Shown in pieces: positions 34,409 through 43,407 of a stretch of DNA of 64,000 nt. The first letter of the stretch is position 1. Each line of letters begins with the position of its first letter. The DNA is from Mogibacterium timidum ATCC 33093 (GTDB taxonomy: Bacteria > Bacillota > Clostridia > Peptostreptococcales > Anaerovoracaceae). Position numbers and translations under genes: made by a program. The DNA is taken from positions 62,001-126,000 of the forward strand of contig NZ_JALU01000024.1 of assembly GCF_000525775.1 (NCBI RefSeq), given 5' to 3'. The notes under the pieces are model-generated. The model ran no database searches. It was not told where the DNA came from and saw only the letters and a list, made by a program, of their open reading frames with translations.

Positions 34409-35738
34409 ATGACCCTTAAATGTCAATAGTAAATTTCAAAATAATTTCAAAATTATTAAATTTAGTAATTGTATTATGCTATTTAGTCTATTTGATTTAT
34501 TGTTTATTTGAATTTATTACTTATAACAAGGTAAAATGCATTACATGAATGTAATAATCTATAAAACTACACGTAAATAATAGAGATACTAATGTGAATA
34601 TCTCCGTTTTTTCTGATACATATAAATGAACTGTGAATAATCATAATTTAACGTAACTTAGCTAATTCTTCTTCAAAAAGCACGTAGGAACATTTTCCCT
34701 TAAATAACCTTCTCGGGTAGAAGTTTATCCATTCTTCTACGGTCTTAACTTTGTCTCTGGTAAGTATCTTGTCAAAGTCTGCTCCTTTTGGAAGCCATCT
34801 CCTTATTAAGAGGTTGGCGTTCTCATTAGACCCTCGTTCCTGTGGTGCTCTTGCATGACAGTAATATACTTTTGTTCTTTTACCCACTCTATTAATTGCC
34901 TTTTCCAGTCCTTCAAAGTCTTTAAATTCGGATCCGTTATCTACAGTAATTGTTTTAAAAACCAAATAAAAACGAGCACCAAGACGCTTTTCTATTCGGT
35001 TAAGAGCTTTAGCCACTTCATCAGCAGTATGAGATTTCAACACTTCAATAATTTCATATCGTGTTTTTCGTTCTGTTAAGGCAAGCGCTGTTTTTCTGTT
35101 AGTGGATTTTCCAACCACGGAATCCATTTCCCAGTTTCCAAAGGTCTCTCTACCAAGGACAATTCTATCTCTCTTTTCGATAGATGTACCAGGAGCAATC
35201 CGTTTTTGGACAACTTTCTTTTTCTTTCTTTTGTTGCTTTTACCATGTCTAGGTAAATCAACCATGCTAAGGTTCTCAAAGTATCCTCTCTTTATTCCTG
35301 TATATAAAGTTGTATGCGAAAATACCATTTCATCAAAATATAGCCCATCTTCCTTAATACCAAGAAGTACGGCTTCAGGGCTATATTTGTACTGTACTAT
35401 CATGGTTTCAACGTATTTTTTAAACTCAAGATTACGCACGAGTTTAGGTGTTCTTCCCTTTGCTTTTAATGCATCCCTGTAATTGGCATGAGCAATTTCC
35501 GGCGAATATCTAATTTCAGTAGTTAAATCTGTATTTGTATGCACATAAGTTGCTCTCTTTATTTCATAATAGATTGTCCTTAAGCTGCAACCTATAGCAT
35601 CAGCTATATCTTGCTTCGAGAATTTATTTTGTAGCAGCATCCTCTCAATAGTGAGGCGGTCACTATATGTCAAATGTTTAAATTTCCTTCCCATGCGAAT
35701 ACCTTTATACTAAATTCACTATTTACGTTCACACTCAT
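34409..35738 (-). mobile_element. IS30-family insertion sequence, copy A
   Basis: The element is about 1330 bases with one transposase gene. Its imperfect ends are ATGACCCTTAAATGTCAATAG (34409 onward) and, inverted, ATGAGTGTGAACGTAAATAG (ending 35738), which agree well over their inner 18 bases. The end positions are my estimate. The nine bases outside the left end, ATCATTAAC, are identical next to copy B, so the true end may lie nine bases further out. I could not recognise a target duplication. Confidence 0.8.
34648..35694 (-). CDS. IS30-family transposase
   Basis: The intact DDE transposase has 348 residues. The N-terminal HTH (HLTYSDRLTIERMLLQNKFSKQDIADAIGCSLRTIYYEIKR) recognises the ends. 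The catalytic triad sits in GNWEMDSVVG (D), TVDNGSEF (D) and ERGSNENANLLIRRWLPKG (E), spaced as in IS30. It appears functional. Confidence 0.96.
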   Translation of the reverse strand: MGRKFKHLTYSDRLTIERMLLQNKFSKQDIADAIGCSLRTIYYEIKRATYVHTNTDLTTEIRYSPEIAHANYRDALKAKGRTPKLVRNLEFKKYVETMIVQYKYSPEAVLLGIKEDGLYFDEMVFSHTTLYTGIKRGYFENLSMVDLPRHGKSNKRKKKKVVQKRIAPGTSIEKRDRIVLGRETFGNWEMDSVVGKSTNRKTALALTERKTRYEIIEVLKSHTADEVAKALNRIEKRLGARFYLVFKTITVDNGSEFKDFEGLEKAINRVGKRTKVYYCHARAPQERGSNENANLLIRRWLPKGADFDKILTRDKVKTVEEWINFYPRRLFKGKCSYVLFEEELAKLR

Positions 35739-35789
35739 ATTTTATATTAATGAAGGCTTTTCATTAATGTATTCCATTCGCAAATCCAT

Positions 35790-35823
35790 AAAAAAAGAAG
35801 GGGAAGGCATGAACCTTCCCCTT
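35790..35823 (-). terminator. Terminator at the 3' end of the conjugation region
   Basis: GGGGAAGG and CCTTCCCC flank CATGAA. On the minus strand TTCTTTTTTT follows. It closes the operon just after the nuclease-like gene and before copy A of IS30. Confidence 0.85.
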
Positions 35824-35834
35824 AGATATCTAGT

Positions 35835-36263
35835 CTATATTTGAACAAGTAACATTTTTAAAATACTCTGTACAAGTTCTATTTCATCATCTGCACGCAT
35901 TAGCGGTCTATGAATCATCCTCCATTTACCGCCACTCTCTACTGTAATAACCCCTATGTATTTTAGTTCCTTCAAATAACTACTGTATTTATTCTGTATA
36001 AGATTTTCCTTTTCAGATGGAACAACTATCCAAGATTTATGTACATATCTTGAGTTTTCTTTTGCTTGAAGAATAGCTTTTTTAATATCTGTTAGCTTAA
36101 ACTCAAAAGCGTTGAACTGCACCTTATCTTGAAATGTTTCAACAGTAACAAGATCTGCATCTCCATTTCTAATGCTGCATTCAAACTGATATCTTAATGC
36201 TCTTCCTGAATAGTTATAATTCTTCCAGAAAGAGTCCTTTAGTTTCTGCTCTGTTAGAAACAT
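35835..36263 (-). CDS. PD-(D/E)XK-like nuclease-fold protein, unnamed
   Basis: The product has 142 residues. NGDADLVTVETFQDKVQFNAFEFKLTDIKKAILQA places an Asp (GDADLV) ahead of an E-x-K (FEFKL), the core arrangement of PD-(D/E)XK nucleases and MmcB-like repair proteins. This is a motif inference. The ATG overlaps the stop of the SSB-like gene (TAATG), so the two are translated together. It may process or protect transferred DNA, or act in defence. Confidence 0.5.
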   Translation of the reverse strand: MFLTEQKLKDSFWKNYNYSGRALRYQFECSIRNGDADLVTVETFQDKVQFNAFEFKLTDIKKAILQAKENSRYVHKSWIVVPSEKENLIQNKYSSYLKELKYIGVITVESGGKWRMIHRPLMRADDEIELVQSILKMLLVQI

Positions 36264-36565
36264 TACTCATCTTCCCCCAGGAGCTCAAAATCAAAGATTG
36301 TCACGTTAAGATACAGTTTTTCCTTTTCTTTATCATAGTTATTTTCAACCTTTGCATTTGTTAGGATAATCTTATCCTTGTTTTCAAGTTCTGTAGCCTT
36401 ATCATAAGCATCACCTACAAAGGCTGCATTCCAAGATGAATACTTTGCTTTTTCGTCTTTTGTCTTGCCCTCATAAGTAGAAATCCTTGCTGATACGGTA
36501 TTCTTCCTATTTTCAGCTTTCTTTACATCAAATACTCTTGCTTCCTGTTTGCTGCTTATGTTCAT
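36263..36565 (-). CDS. OB-fold single-stranded-DNA-binding-like protein
   Basis: The product has 100 residues: TVSARISTYEGKTKDEKAKYSSWNAAFVGDAYDKATELENKDKIILTNAKVENNYDKEKEKLYLNVTIFDFELL. The strand pattern and phrases such as SSWNAAFVGDAYDKA and LNVTIFDFELL are what conjugative-element SSB variants show. It likely coats incoming single strands. An acidic end (LLGEDE) fits the SSB tail habit. Translationally coupled to the next gene. Confidence 0.7.
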   Translation of the reverse strand: MNISSKQEARVFDVKKAENRKNTVSARISTYEGKTKDEKAKYSSWNAAFVGDAYDKATELENKDKIILTNAKVENNYDKEKEKLYLNVTIFDFELLGEDE

Positions 36566-36641
36566 AAATTTACCTCACTTTCCAGTAAAAAAAGAATTTT
36601 TCCCAATACCATAGTTACCTTAAAAAATACTCAAATACCTT

Positions 36642-37565
36642 TCAGAAAATCAATATTTCACCTTCTTCATGCCGAAAGCACCCCTTCTCTTTCTGTAGCT
36701 CTTCATTCCAGTCCTTAGCTGCTTCAGGAATGAGCATGGAGACAGAGATATCCTGGTTAATACTTTCTATGTGCTTTTTCATTTCTTTAGCAATTTCTCT
36801 TCCTTTGTCATCGTTATCAAAAGCTAGGAAGACAATATCATAGAGAGTCTTCCCAAGGTGATATCCCAGTGCTTCCCTGCTCTTTCCAAGTCCGGACACA
36901 GATAAATAGTTATATTCCTGGTGGTTTTCTCCCTTTTGCTCTTTAATATCCATCATTGACATTGCATCTATAATGCTCTCTGTCACTATGAGATTCCTAG
37001 AGCAGTTATCAATAAAAAAAGAATGTGAATAATCACATCCGGATACATCTCCTACCCACTTCTTATCTGTATTTGTTCCACGAACTGTAGCAAATACAGA
37101 CTTTCCGTTTTCGTCTCTTGATACGAATACACAGTTGTTACGTTCATCCTGATACAGCATATCCCTATCTACCATTTCCTGGACTATTTTCTGATTAATG
37201 CATCGTGTCTTTACAAGATATGCAAATACATTCTTCATATTTCTGGCTTTCGCTGGTAGGATTAGTTCTTTTTTCTTTTGCGGAACACTATCCTGTTCTT
37301 TATATACTTTAGGAAGCTCTATCTCATCACATAAAAGCTTGATTGCTTCACCGCACGAAACACCTTTAAATGCCATAACAAAATCTATTACAGTTCCCCT
37401 ATCTCCTGTCGAGTTTCGGAAGAATATGTTCTTCCTGGGATCTATCCTTACGCTATCATGTTCCTTTAAGGTGTAGTAGCTACCAATCTTAACCGGAGTA
37501 AAGCCCATCTGCCTTGCATACTCTGTGATGCTTATTTTCTTAATTTCCTCTAAATCGGTTTTCAT
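36642..37565 (-). CDS. CHC2-like/Toprim (DUF3991-type) primase-like protein
   Basis: The product has 307 residues. The N-terminal part (ISITEYARQMGFTPVKIGSYYTLKEHDSVRIDPRKNIFFRNSTGDRGTVIDFVM) resembles the degenerate zinc-finger region of plasmid primases. The Toprim domain includes NLIVTESIIDAMSM (catalytic E) and DIVFLAFDNDDKGREIA (DxD). Such proteins prime lagging-strand synthesis of transferred DNA. The ATG at 37565 follows AGAAAGG; a TTG at 37589 would overlap the previous gene. Confidence 0.85.
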   Translation of the reverse strand: MKTDLEEIKKISITEYARQMGFTPVKIGSYYTLKEHDSVRIDPRKNIFFRNSTGDRGTVIDFVMAFKGVSCGEAIKLLCDEIELPKVYKEQDSVPQKKKELILPAKARNMKNVFAYLVKTRCINQKIVQEMVDRDMLYQDERNNCVFVSRDENGKSVFATVRGTNTDKKWVGDVSGCDYSHSFFIDNCSRNLIVTESIIDAMSMMDIKEQKGENHQEYNYLSVSGLGKSREALGYHLGKTLYDIVFLAFDNDDKGREIAKEMKKHIESINQDISVSMLIPEAAKDWNEELQKEKGCFRHEEGEILIF

Positions 37566-37581
37566 ATCTAGCCTTTCTGAA

Positions 37582-37974
37582 TTAATCAAATAGCAGTACT
37601 ATTTCATCGCCTGTCCAAACAGCGGTTGCAGTAAATTTACACGCTTTCTTTGTATTCCAAAAACTATCTATTGTAACCATTTCGCCTCTATATAATGCTT
37701 CCCTCTCTTCCTTTTTCCATGCGTGATTTTGTGTCATAAGGGGGATTCCTTTCTTGAAGTGCCATATGAAACTGCCCCTATAAGCTTCCTTCACAAGAAG
37801 ACCTATTACATTCTCTCCGCTTTCTAAGGTAAGTTTAACCTCTTTTCCCTTTAGTAAATCCTGGATATCTTCATCATCAAATTCATAACCTTGCCATACC
37901 TTAGGGAATCCATTCTCAAGTATTTCACCTGTTGGTTCATATATCTCACCTTTTCCAATTAACTGTAAACTCAT
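37582..37974 (-). CDS. Protein with two DUF3945-like repeats
   Basis: The product has 130 residues. Two similar units are visible: FDDEDIQDLLKGKEVKLTLESGENVIGLLV and WKKEEREALYRGEMVTIDSFWNTKKACKFTATAVW. Both follow the pattern of DUF3945/topoisomerase-associated repeats (acidic helix, GKxV, strand with KKGKxF). These accompany primases and topoisomerases on conjugative elements. Function unknown. Confidence 0.6.
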   Translation of the reverse strand: MSLQLIGKGEIYEPTGEILENGFPKVWQGYEFDDEDIQDLLKGKEVKLTLESGENVIGLLVKEAYRGSFIWHFKKGIPLMTQNHAWKKEEREALYRGEMVTIDSFWNTKKACKFTATAVWTGDEIVLLFD

Positions 37975-38000
37975 TTTTCTTTCCTCTCAATATATTTTAT

Positions 38001-39353
38001 CTATTTGAAGTAGAAGTTCTTTTTTAGCTTTACATATCCGCCGGCATGAATGACTACAAGATGATTAGTGAACTCTTTCCATTCTTCCGGCTGCACTGCA
38101 AATTCTCTCTTCTCATTCCCACGTTTATCATGCCCCTGTTCTCTTCCTACAAGCTCTGAAAAATACTGCCTTGTCGAGCTATCATTAGCAGATAGAACCA
38201 CTATATATGCTGAATTGTCTAGGATAACTCGCCTCTCTTTTTCACTATATACAAGGTCAATATCTGCAAGTGACTGTGTGAGAATGCATATGTTAGCTCC
38301 ATTTTTCCTAAACTTCCGAAATGGAGACAGAACCTCAAAGTGCCCGATAGAAGCAAATTCATCCAGTGCTACAAGAATCCTCTTATCTTTTCTTTTGTCG
38401 TAAATACGCCCTGAAATATATTCCATCACTTGTCCTGAAATAACCCTCATAAATGTCGAATAATATTCCTGTTTCTTATCCGGGATCTTGAGAAATAGGT
38501 GTATATCCTCAAGCCTTGCCGGGTATATGGATTCTTCCCTTTCATATAACGGTCTTCGAAGAATTTTTTCCATTTTAGGGTTATCTGCAAATAGGCGTAT
38601 CTTCTCATCTAGGAGAGATTTAGCACCTGCCAGATTTTTTTCATTCTCTCCTCTTAACGATTCTATATATCCTATAGCCCTCTCATGCTCCGTCAATTCA
38701 ATCTGATCCCATAGTTCCTTATAGCCTGTAAAGTACACCTGCTTGCAGATTTGTATAAAGTCCATACCAATACTATAAAAAGCTATCATTGCAGCTCTAA
38801 GCATCTTCCTAGCTGTGTCCGTAAAGTATGCTGTAGCATCCGCTGCATTTGGCTTCTTGTCAATAATTATATTTACAAGCTCCTCTATCTTCTCTCTCTG
38901 CTCATTTATATCCGCTATTCTGTCTATTGAGTGGAAAATGTTATATATTCCACTCTCATTCGGATCATCAGGAGATAGTATTACCTTGTTATCACAATCA
39001 ACATTCTTTGATATATCTCCTGAAATATCTATTGCAAAAAACGAACCGATCCATGCTCTTAAAGATGGAATCAGAAGTGCAGATGTTTTGCCTTTTCCTG
39101 AACCACCAAATACAGATATGTGTCCTTCAGCTGAATCAGGTAAATAGACCTCTTTTCTTCCCTTCTTTCCAAAGATAAAACCGTTTCCATGTTTATCTTT
39201 AGATAAATCGCTTCCCTTTAAGCTCCTGCTTATCTTATTTTGTCCTGTTATCTTAGATGCACTATTCAGCATGAATCTAATAAAGGCTGCAAAGAAAAAA
39301 ATAAGAACAGCACAGATTATGCACAGCATGTATAGCTTATATACGTTAGTCAT
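38001..39353 (-). CDS. Type IV coupling protein, VirD4/TraG family
   Basis: The product has 450 residues. Two N-terminal membrane helices (residues about 5-28) precede the ATPase domain, with Walker A GGSGKGKTSALL near residue 84 and Walker B RILVALDEFASIG near 335, followed by NGANICILTQSLADID. It links the relaxase-DNA complex to the secretion channel and powers export. It is short for the family (500-700), with no large C-terminal extension. Confidence 0.93.
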   Translation of the reverse strand: MTNVYKLYMLCIICAVLIFFFAAFIRFMLNSASKITGQNKISRSLKGSDLSKDKHGNGFIFGKKGRKEVYLPDSAEGHISVFGGSGKGKTSALLIPSLRAWIGSFFAIDISGDISKNVDCDNKVILSPDDPNESGIYNIFHSIDRIADINEQREKIEELVNIIIDKKPNAADATAYFTDTARKMLRAAMIAFYSIGMDFIQICKQVYFTGYKELWDQIELTEHERAIGYIESLRGENEKNLAGAKSLLDEKIRLFADNPKMEKILRRPLYEREESIYPARLEDIHLFLKIPDKKQEYYSTFMRVISGQVMEYISGRIYDKRKDKRILVALDEFASIGHFEVLSPFRKFRKNGANICILTQSLADIDLVYSEKERRVILDNSAYIVVLSANDSSTRQYFSELVGREQGHDKRGNEKREFAVQPEEWKEFTNHLVVIHAGGYVKLKKNFYFK

Positions 39354-39365
39354 TAGTTTTCCTCT

Positions 39366-40067
39366 CTATATCATATTCTGTATCTCTAATAATATTTCGT
39401 TAAGAACCTTAAATAGAGCTAGCCTTGGTTCATCATAAATAAGAGTTATAACTGCAAGGCTCATTAACACAATGCTTATAACAGTAAAAATAACACGAAA
39501 TAGACCCTTTACAGTATCGATGGCTACTTCACCATTTCCCTTTTTCTTTATAATAACTGTTCGCTCTTTCTCTTCTTCTCGCTGCTTTGCATCATAGAGA
39601 TTCTGAACGAATTCATTTACAGTCTTGTTCTCTTCGGTAATTATTTCCTCAGCAGCTTCCAGATCTTCCCTTCTGTTATTTTCATAATATCCTACAAGTA
39701 TCTTTTCAAGCTGATCCTTCTGCATAGATAGGCTAAGTCCAGCGTTAATAAAATTCCTTATCTGCTGCGCCAGGCATTCCTTTACTATCTCGTTACCTGG
39801 ATTATCTGTATCAAGAACGAGTATTGGAACAGCCTTATTCGTCCTGTAGATACGCTTTATAGTATCGGCAATCTCCTTGCCATCGTTATAGTATTCCCGG
39901 CAGTCATAGAGGATATATCCTGCTTCTTTTGCAGAATGCAATATATCGTTCTCTTGCTTTCGTATATCAAAGTATTCAGGCAGATATTCAATCTGTTCAT
40001 TTAATCTATTAAGCATGACTTCTGCTAGTCCGCCAAGCTTAATACTATTTCCAACAAATAAGATCAA
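39366..40067 (-). CDS. Tail-anchored protein with receiver-like N-terminal domain
   Basis: The product has 233 residues. Residues 1-125 alternate strands and helices like a CheY/TadZ-type receiver (MILFVGNSIKLGGLAEVML, GYILYDCREYYNDGKEIADTIKRIY, VPILVLDTDNPGNEIVKECLAQQIRNFINAG), but the phosphoacceptor pocket looks incomplete. A charged coil follows, then a membrane helix near residues 195-220. It sits between virD4 and the envelope genes, so it may position the secretion machine. Fold inference only. Confidence 0.5.
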   Translation of the reverse strand: MILFVGNSIKLGGLAEVMLNRLNEQIEYLPEYFDIRKQENDILHSAKEAGYILYDCREYYNDGKEIADTIKRIYRTNKAVPILVLDTDNPGNEIVKECLAQQIRNFINAGLSLSMQKDQLEKILVGYYENNRREDLEAAEEIITEENKTVNEFVQNLYDAKQREEEKERTVIIKKKGNGEVAIDTVKGLFRVIFTVISIVLMSLAVITLIYDEPRLALFKVLNEILLEIQNMI

Positions 40068-40161
40068 GTAAGTCCCCCTCCTTTCACAGTGCTATTAGGC
40101 GTATATTTTAGATATGACGGTCGTTTCTTTTCTTATCATATGGATACATGCCTTTATAGCA

Positions 40162-40977
40162 CTAATTCTCTCTCAGGCTCTTTAAAAGCTTTTTCTGCGC
40201 TTTTATCCGTTCTATATATTCCTGTTTTTCGCTCTCATAATTTTCCTTATCTTTTCCAAGATTTATTATCTCTGCTTCTATATCCTGAATTTTTCCCGTT
40301 GTCCTTTCCTGTTCATCTGCTGTCTGATACTTCATATCCCTTTTAAGAGCATTTATTTTCTTCTTTGCAAGGGTTATTTTTTGCTGAGTTTTCTTAGCTG
40401 CTACATCCTTTTTTTCCACCTTATATTCATATCCCTTTATCCTACACCTGGAAGCATATATTCTATAATCCTTATTGCTCCTATTCGAAATCTTATGAAC
40501 CTTATGCATCACCCTATCCTGTGAATAAATGCTACTACTCGATCCATTGCAGCGTATCATTAAAGATATGTCTGTAAATCTTGATGGAACTTTCTTAGTT
40601 CGAATAACAAGGATATTCCCCTCTATATCCCTATGCACTTCTGTAGGGAGTATGTTGTCTCCAGATCTACAAGTAAAATTCCATTTTGTCTTCTCTGTAA
40701 CATTAAGATTATCCACATCGAAGACTATCTCAAACATCTTGTCATTAGGTGAGTAATCCCAGGTATCCAGGGTAAGTGTAAGATTATCGAACTCAACAGA
40801 ATCTCCAGCTATGGTTAGTTCCCTTGTTTTATATACCTTTGGGAAGGTGTAATTGCTTGTGTAGAAAAAGATATAGCCTATCAAGAATATACACATAAAT
40901 ATCTTTAAGTTTCTGTCGCTCTTCTGTCTTCTCTTCTCATCCGTCTTTATCTTTTCTTTTATGAATCCGTTACTCAT
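40162..40977 (-). CDS. Membrane-anchored conjugation protein, unnamed
   Basis: The product has 271 residues: a basic N-terminus, one membrane helix (about 26-42, IFMCIFLIGYIFFYT), an extracellular beta-rich domain (TRELTIAGDSVEFDNLTLTLDTW...ISLMIRCNG; DUF4352-like pattern) and a C-terminal coiled coil of about 90 residues. The ATG at 40977 overlaps the preceding stop as ATGAGTAA. It could fill a VirB8/VirB5-like structural role; not assignable by sequence. Confidence 0.6.
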   Translation of the reverse strand: MSNGFIKEKIKTDEKRRQKSDRNLKIFMCIFLIGYIFFYTSNYTFPKVYKTRELTIAGDSVEFDNLTLTLDTWDYSPNDKMFEIVFDVDNLNVTEKTKWNFTCRSGDNILPTEVHRDIEGNILVIRTKKVPSRFTDISLMIRCNGSSSSIYSQDRVMHKVHKISNRSNKDYRIYASRCRIKGYEYKVEKKDVAAKKTQQKITLAKKKINALKRDMKYQTADEQERTTGKIQDIEAEIINLGKDKENYESEKQEYIERIKAQKKLLKSLREN

Positions 40978-41272
40978 CTTCTTCACCATCTTTACCGTAA
41001 TACGGTCTATATACTAAAACATCCTTTTTCATCATAACTGCAAGGCTCTCATAGTTCTTTCTTCCTTTGTTATATCTAGACGGCATAATTAAATATGCTG
41101 CATTAAAAAGGGAAAACAGCATATATGGGATAAATAAAAGCTCGTGTACTGCTCCTTTAAACATATATGCAATTATTAAAAACCCAGTTAAAAAGAATAG
41201 ATCCGATAGATTGAAATGTTTGGTTGCTTTAGTCTTGGATTCAATATTTGTAATAACATTGGTATTTGCCAT
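40970..41272 (-). CDS. VirB3/PrgI-like inner-membrane protein
   Basis: The product has 100 residues with two adjacent membrane helices (DLFFLTGFLIIAYMF and LLFIPYMLFSLFNAAYLIM) followed by PSRYNKGRKNYESLAVMMKKDVLVYRPYY. This helical hairpin plus a basic NKGRKNY-type motif is typical of VirB3/PrgI/DUF5592 proteins that dock VirB4. Its leader carries a terminator-like hairpin. Confidence 0.65.
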   Translation of the reverse strand: MANTNVITNIESKTKATKHFNLSDLFFLTGFLIIAYMFKGAVHELLFIPYMLFSLFNAAYLIMPSRYNKGRKNYESLAVMMKKDVLVYRPYYGKDGEEDE

Positions 41273-41296
41273 ATTCTATCCTTTCTTTTCATAGTA

Positions 41297-41322
41297 AAAG
41301 GGATGGCAGTTGCCATCCCTTT
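41297..41322 (-). terminator. Leader hairpin/terminator before the VirB3-like gene
   Basis: AAAGGGATGGCA-GT-TGCCATCCCTTT is a perfect 12-base-arm repeat. On the minus strand only TTTT follows, so it may terminate partially. It lies between the 60-residue protein gene and the VirB3-like start. Confidence 0.65.
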
Positions 41323-41350
41323 ATCTAACAATACGTAAATTTAATTTAAT

Positions 41351-41533
41351 CTAAAGCACCCTAAGCGACCCATGCATCTTATCCAGTTTGTTAAGGATAA
41401 TATTCCTATTTTTTTCGTTAGCTTCTACAAGTTCAAAGTTCTGTTTAATAAGAATGTTATTTTGCTTAACTATTACATCCATCATCCTTAAAAGTTCAGC
41501 AAATTCCTCTTTATAACACTGTTTTTCTTCCAT
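41351..41533 (-). CDS. Small coiled-coil protein of the transfer operon
   Basis: The product has 60 residues: EEKQCYKEEFAELLRMMDVIVKQNNILIKQNFELVEANEKNRNIILNKLDKM, one continuous amphipathic helix without a membrane segment. It starts at the stop of the VirB6-like gene and so is translated with it. It may be an assembly helper; no family recognised. Confidence 0.65.
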   Translation of the reverse strand: MEEKQCYKEEFAELLRMMDVIVKQNNILIKQNFELVEANEKNRNIILNKLDKMHGSLRVL

Positions 41534-43398
41534 TACTCTTTCTCCTTCTTGTTCTTATTCTTATCTAACGAGTTATATACCTGCATGGCGTTGTTATAAT
41601 TTCTCTCTTTATACTCTGCCCTTGCATTCTCAGATGGTTTCTTAGGCTTTTCTCCATTAAACACCCTGTCCATATGTGAGTGCCAGTCTTTCCGCTCTCC
41701 TATAGGAGCTGAGTTGTCCGGAGCAAGCTTTTTAGACAGCTCCCCGGCAGACATGTTAGAAAATGCATCTGTTAAGTTTTCTTTTCCGCCACCCATAGCA
41801 GCATCCATAAAGCTAGTATCCATACCATGCTCCTTTAATGGATTGTCACTGTCCATGCCCTTAGGCGAATTTCCGTTGTTATCTCCTGTAAATCCATTTT
41901 TCATATCTTCGGTGCTTCCATTAATTCCGTCTTTAATAGTAGCTTTAAGATTATCTCCGTTCTTTGCGGCATCCATTTTCTTGCTTGCCTTTCCGGCTAA
42001 GCCCATAAGCCCATGACCGCTGTGTCCCTGTTTCCCTGCTTCGTAAGACCTCGCAGCCTGTGATACTGTATTATTTCCTGTAATCGCACCTTTAATAGGA
42101 CTTGTAAGTGCACTTTTAGCCATGAAGCCTATTCCCATAGCTCTTGCTACAGAAGACTGAAGCCCTGCATCCATGCCGAGAATTCTCTGTGCTATGTTCG
42201 GTCCATCTATAACTATATATGCTAGAAACAGCAGAAGTATACCTCTTGTAAGTCCATCTGCTTTAGTAGTTATATATGCTGAAAATACATTGTATAGCTT
42301 TATAGATAAGACCGAAATGCATAGTGCGATATATGTATCTCGTATAAATCCCAGTATCTGCTTCATACGTTCTCCAGATGTAACTACGCCCGCATACATA
42401 TATGACATTATTCTAGCAGTTACAAGCTCGTAGGCAATTCGCATATTTTTGTAAGAAAGCCCAAGATATAAGACAACAAGAGAACCAAGCTCCAGAATAC
42501 ATGTCCAGAAGTCAAAAGTGTATCTATAATAGAACTCATTCCCTATAGTCGTGCCAAGCACGCCTGGATAATTTTCAACCAGGTTACCACCAAGTTCCCT
42601 GTACTGGATGACATTGTTAAAATCACTGTTCCAACCATATGCATTTTTGCCTACGCTCTCATCTTTCCAGTTAAGTGTTTCCGCATAGTTTATCTGCTTA
42701 AACGTATTTTGAGTCTTTATTGCTTTCTTTGCTCCACCATATTTTTTAAAGTTAAGACCTTTAGATGCGTTTAGATTCTGAATTTTAGTCTTGTTTTCAA
42801 TCTTTACTAGATCAAATATATTATCGTTTACAGTCTCATATGCTTGTTGAGACTTAGCTGTATCATAAACACCATCTTTAAAGGATGTCACAAGACCATT
42901 CGCTGTTGAAAATAGCCATGCAGAGCAACTGACCGCAAGTACAAAATATATGAAGTGTGTTGCAATCTGCGGTTTATCTTTTCTGACCATTATGGATATA
43001 CCTAGTAGTATTATACATAGAACAGTTATTGCCACAAGCACTGGTCTAAGCTTCACAAGTAGATTATTTATCTCAGGATAATTGGTTAAATCAATAAATC
43101 CAAAGGTCTTATCATATACATTTTGGCACGCATCTACCATTTTACAAAACAGTCCTATGATTCCCCAAGCAATCTTCCTTATTCCGGTTGCCATGGCACT
43201 GTTGTTTTCTAGCAAATCTGCATTATTCATATACCAGTTTTTACCGAATATGCTCTGCACTGCTGCTTGCTCGGAATACCTAGCAAGCTCTCTATCTACT
43301 TCTGCAAAAGAAGAAAAATAGAATGCACTCATAAGTACAGTGCCAACTGCAAGAATGATGCGCCAGTACATTCGGTGTTCTTTAATTCGTTTTATCAT
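41533..43398 (-). CDS. VirB6/TrbL-like polytopic conjugation protein
   Basis: The product has 621 residues. One N-terminal helix, a helix pair at about 115-170 and a cluster of five or more at about 290-420 make up the membrane part (LVVLYLGLSYKNMRIAYELVTARIMSYMYAGVV; ILLLFLAYIVIDGPNIAQRILGMDAG). The hydrophilic tail of about 190 residues is Gly/Asn/Lys-rich. This is the layout of Gram-positive VirB6-type channel proteins such as the pLS20 p028 family. It likely forms part of the mating pore. Confidence 0.8.
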   Translation of the reverse strand: MIKRIKEHRMYWRIILAVGTVLMSAFYFSSFAEVDRELARYSEQAAVQSIFGKNWYMNNADLLENNSAMATGIRKIAWGIIGLFCKMVDACQNVYDKTFGFIDLTNYPEINNLLVKLRPVLVAITVLCIILLGISIMVRKDKPQIATHFIYFVLAVSCSAWLFSTANGLVTSFKDGVYDTAKSQQAYETVNDNIFDLVKIENKTKIQNLNASKGLNFKKYGGAKKAIKTQNTFKQINYAETLNWKDESVGKNAYGWNSDFNNVIQYRELGGNLVENYPGVLGTTIGNEFYYRYTFDFWTCILELGSLVVLYLGLSYKNMRIAYELVTARIMSYMYAGVVTSGERMKQILGFIRDTYIALCISVLSIKLYNVFSAYITTKADGLTRGILLLFLAYIVIDGPNIAQRILGMDAGLQSSVARAMGIGFMAKSALTSPIKGAITGNNTVSQAARSYEAGKQGHSGHGLMGLAGKASKKMDAAKNGDNLKATIKDGINGSTEDMKNGFTGDNNGNSPKGMDSDNPLKEHGMDTSFMDAAMGGGKENLTDAFSNMSAGELSKKLAPDNSAPIGERKDWHSHMDRVFNGEKPKKPSENARAEYKERNYNNAMQVYNSLDKNKNKKEKE

Positions 43399-43407
43399 CT
43401 TACCCCC

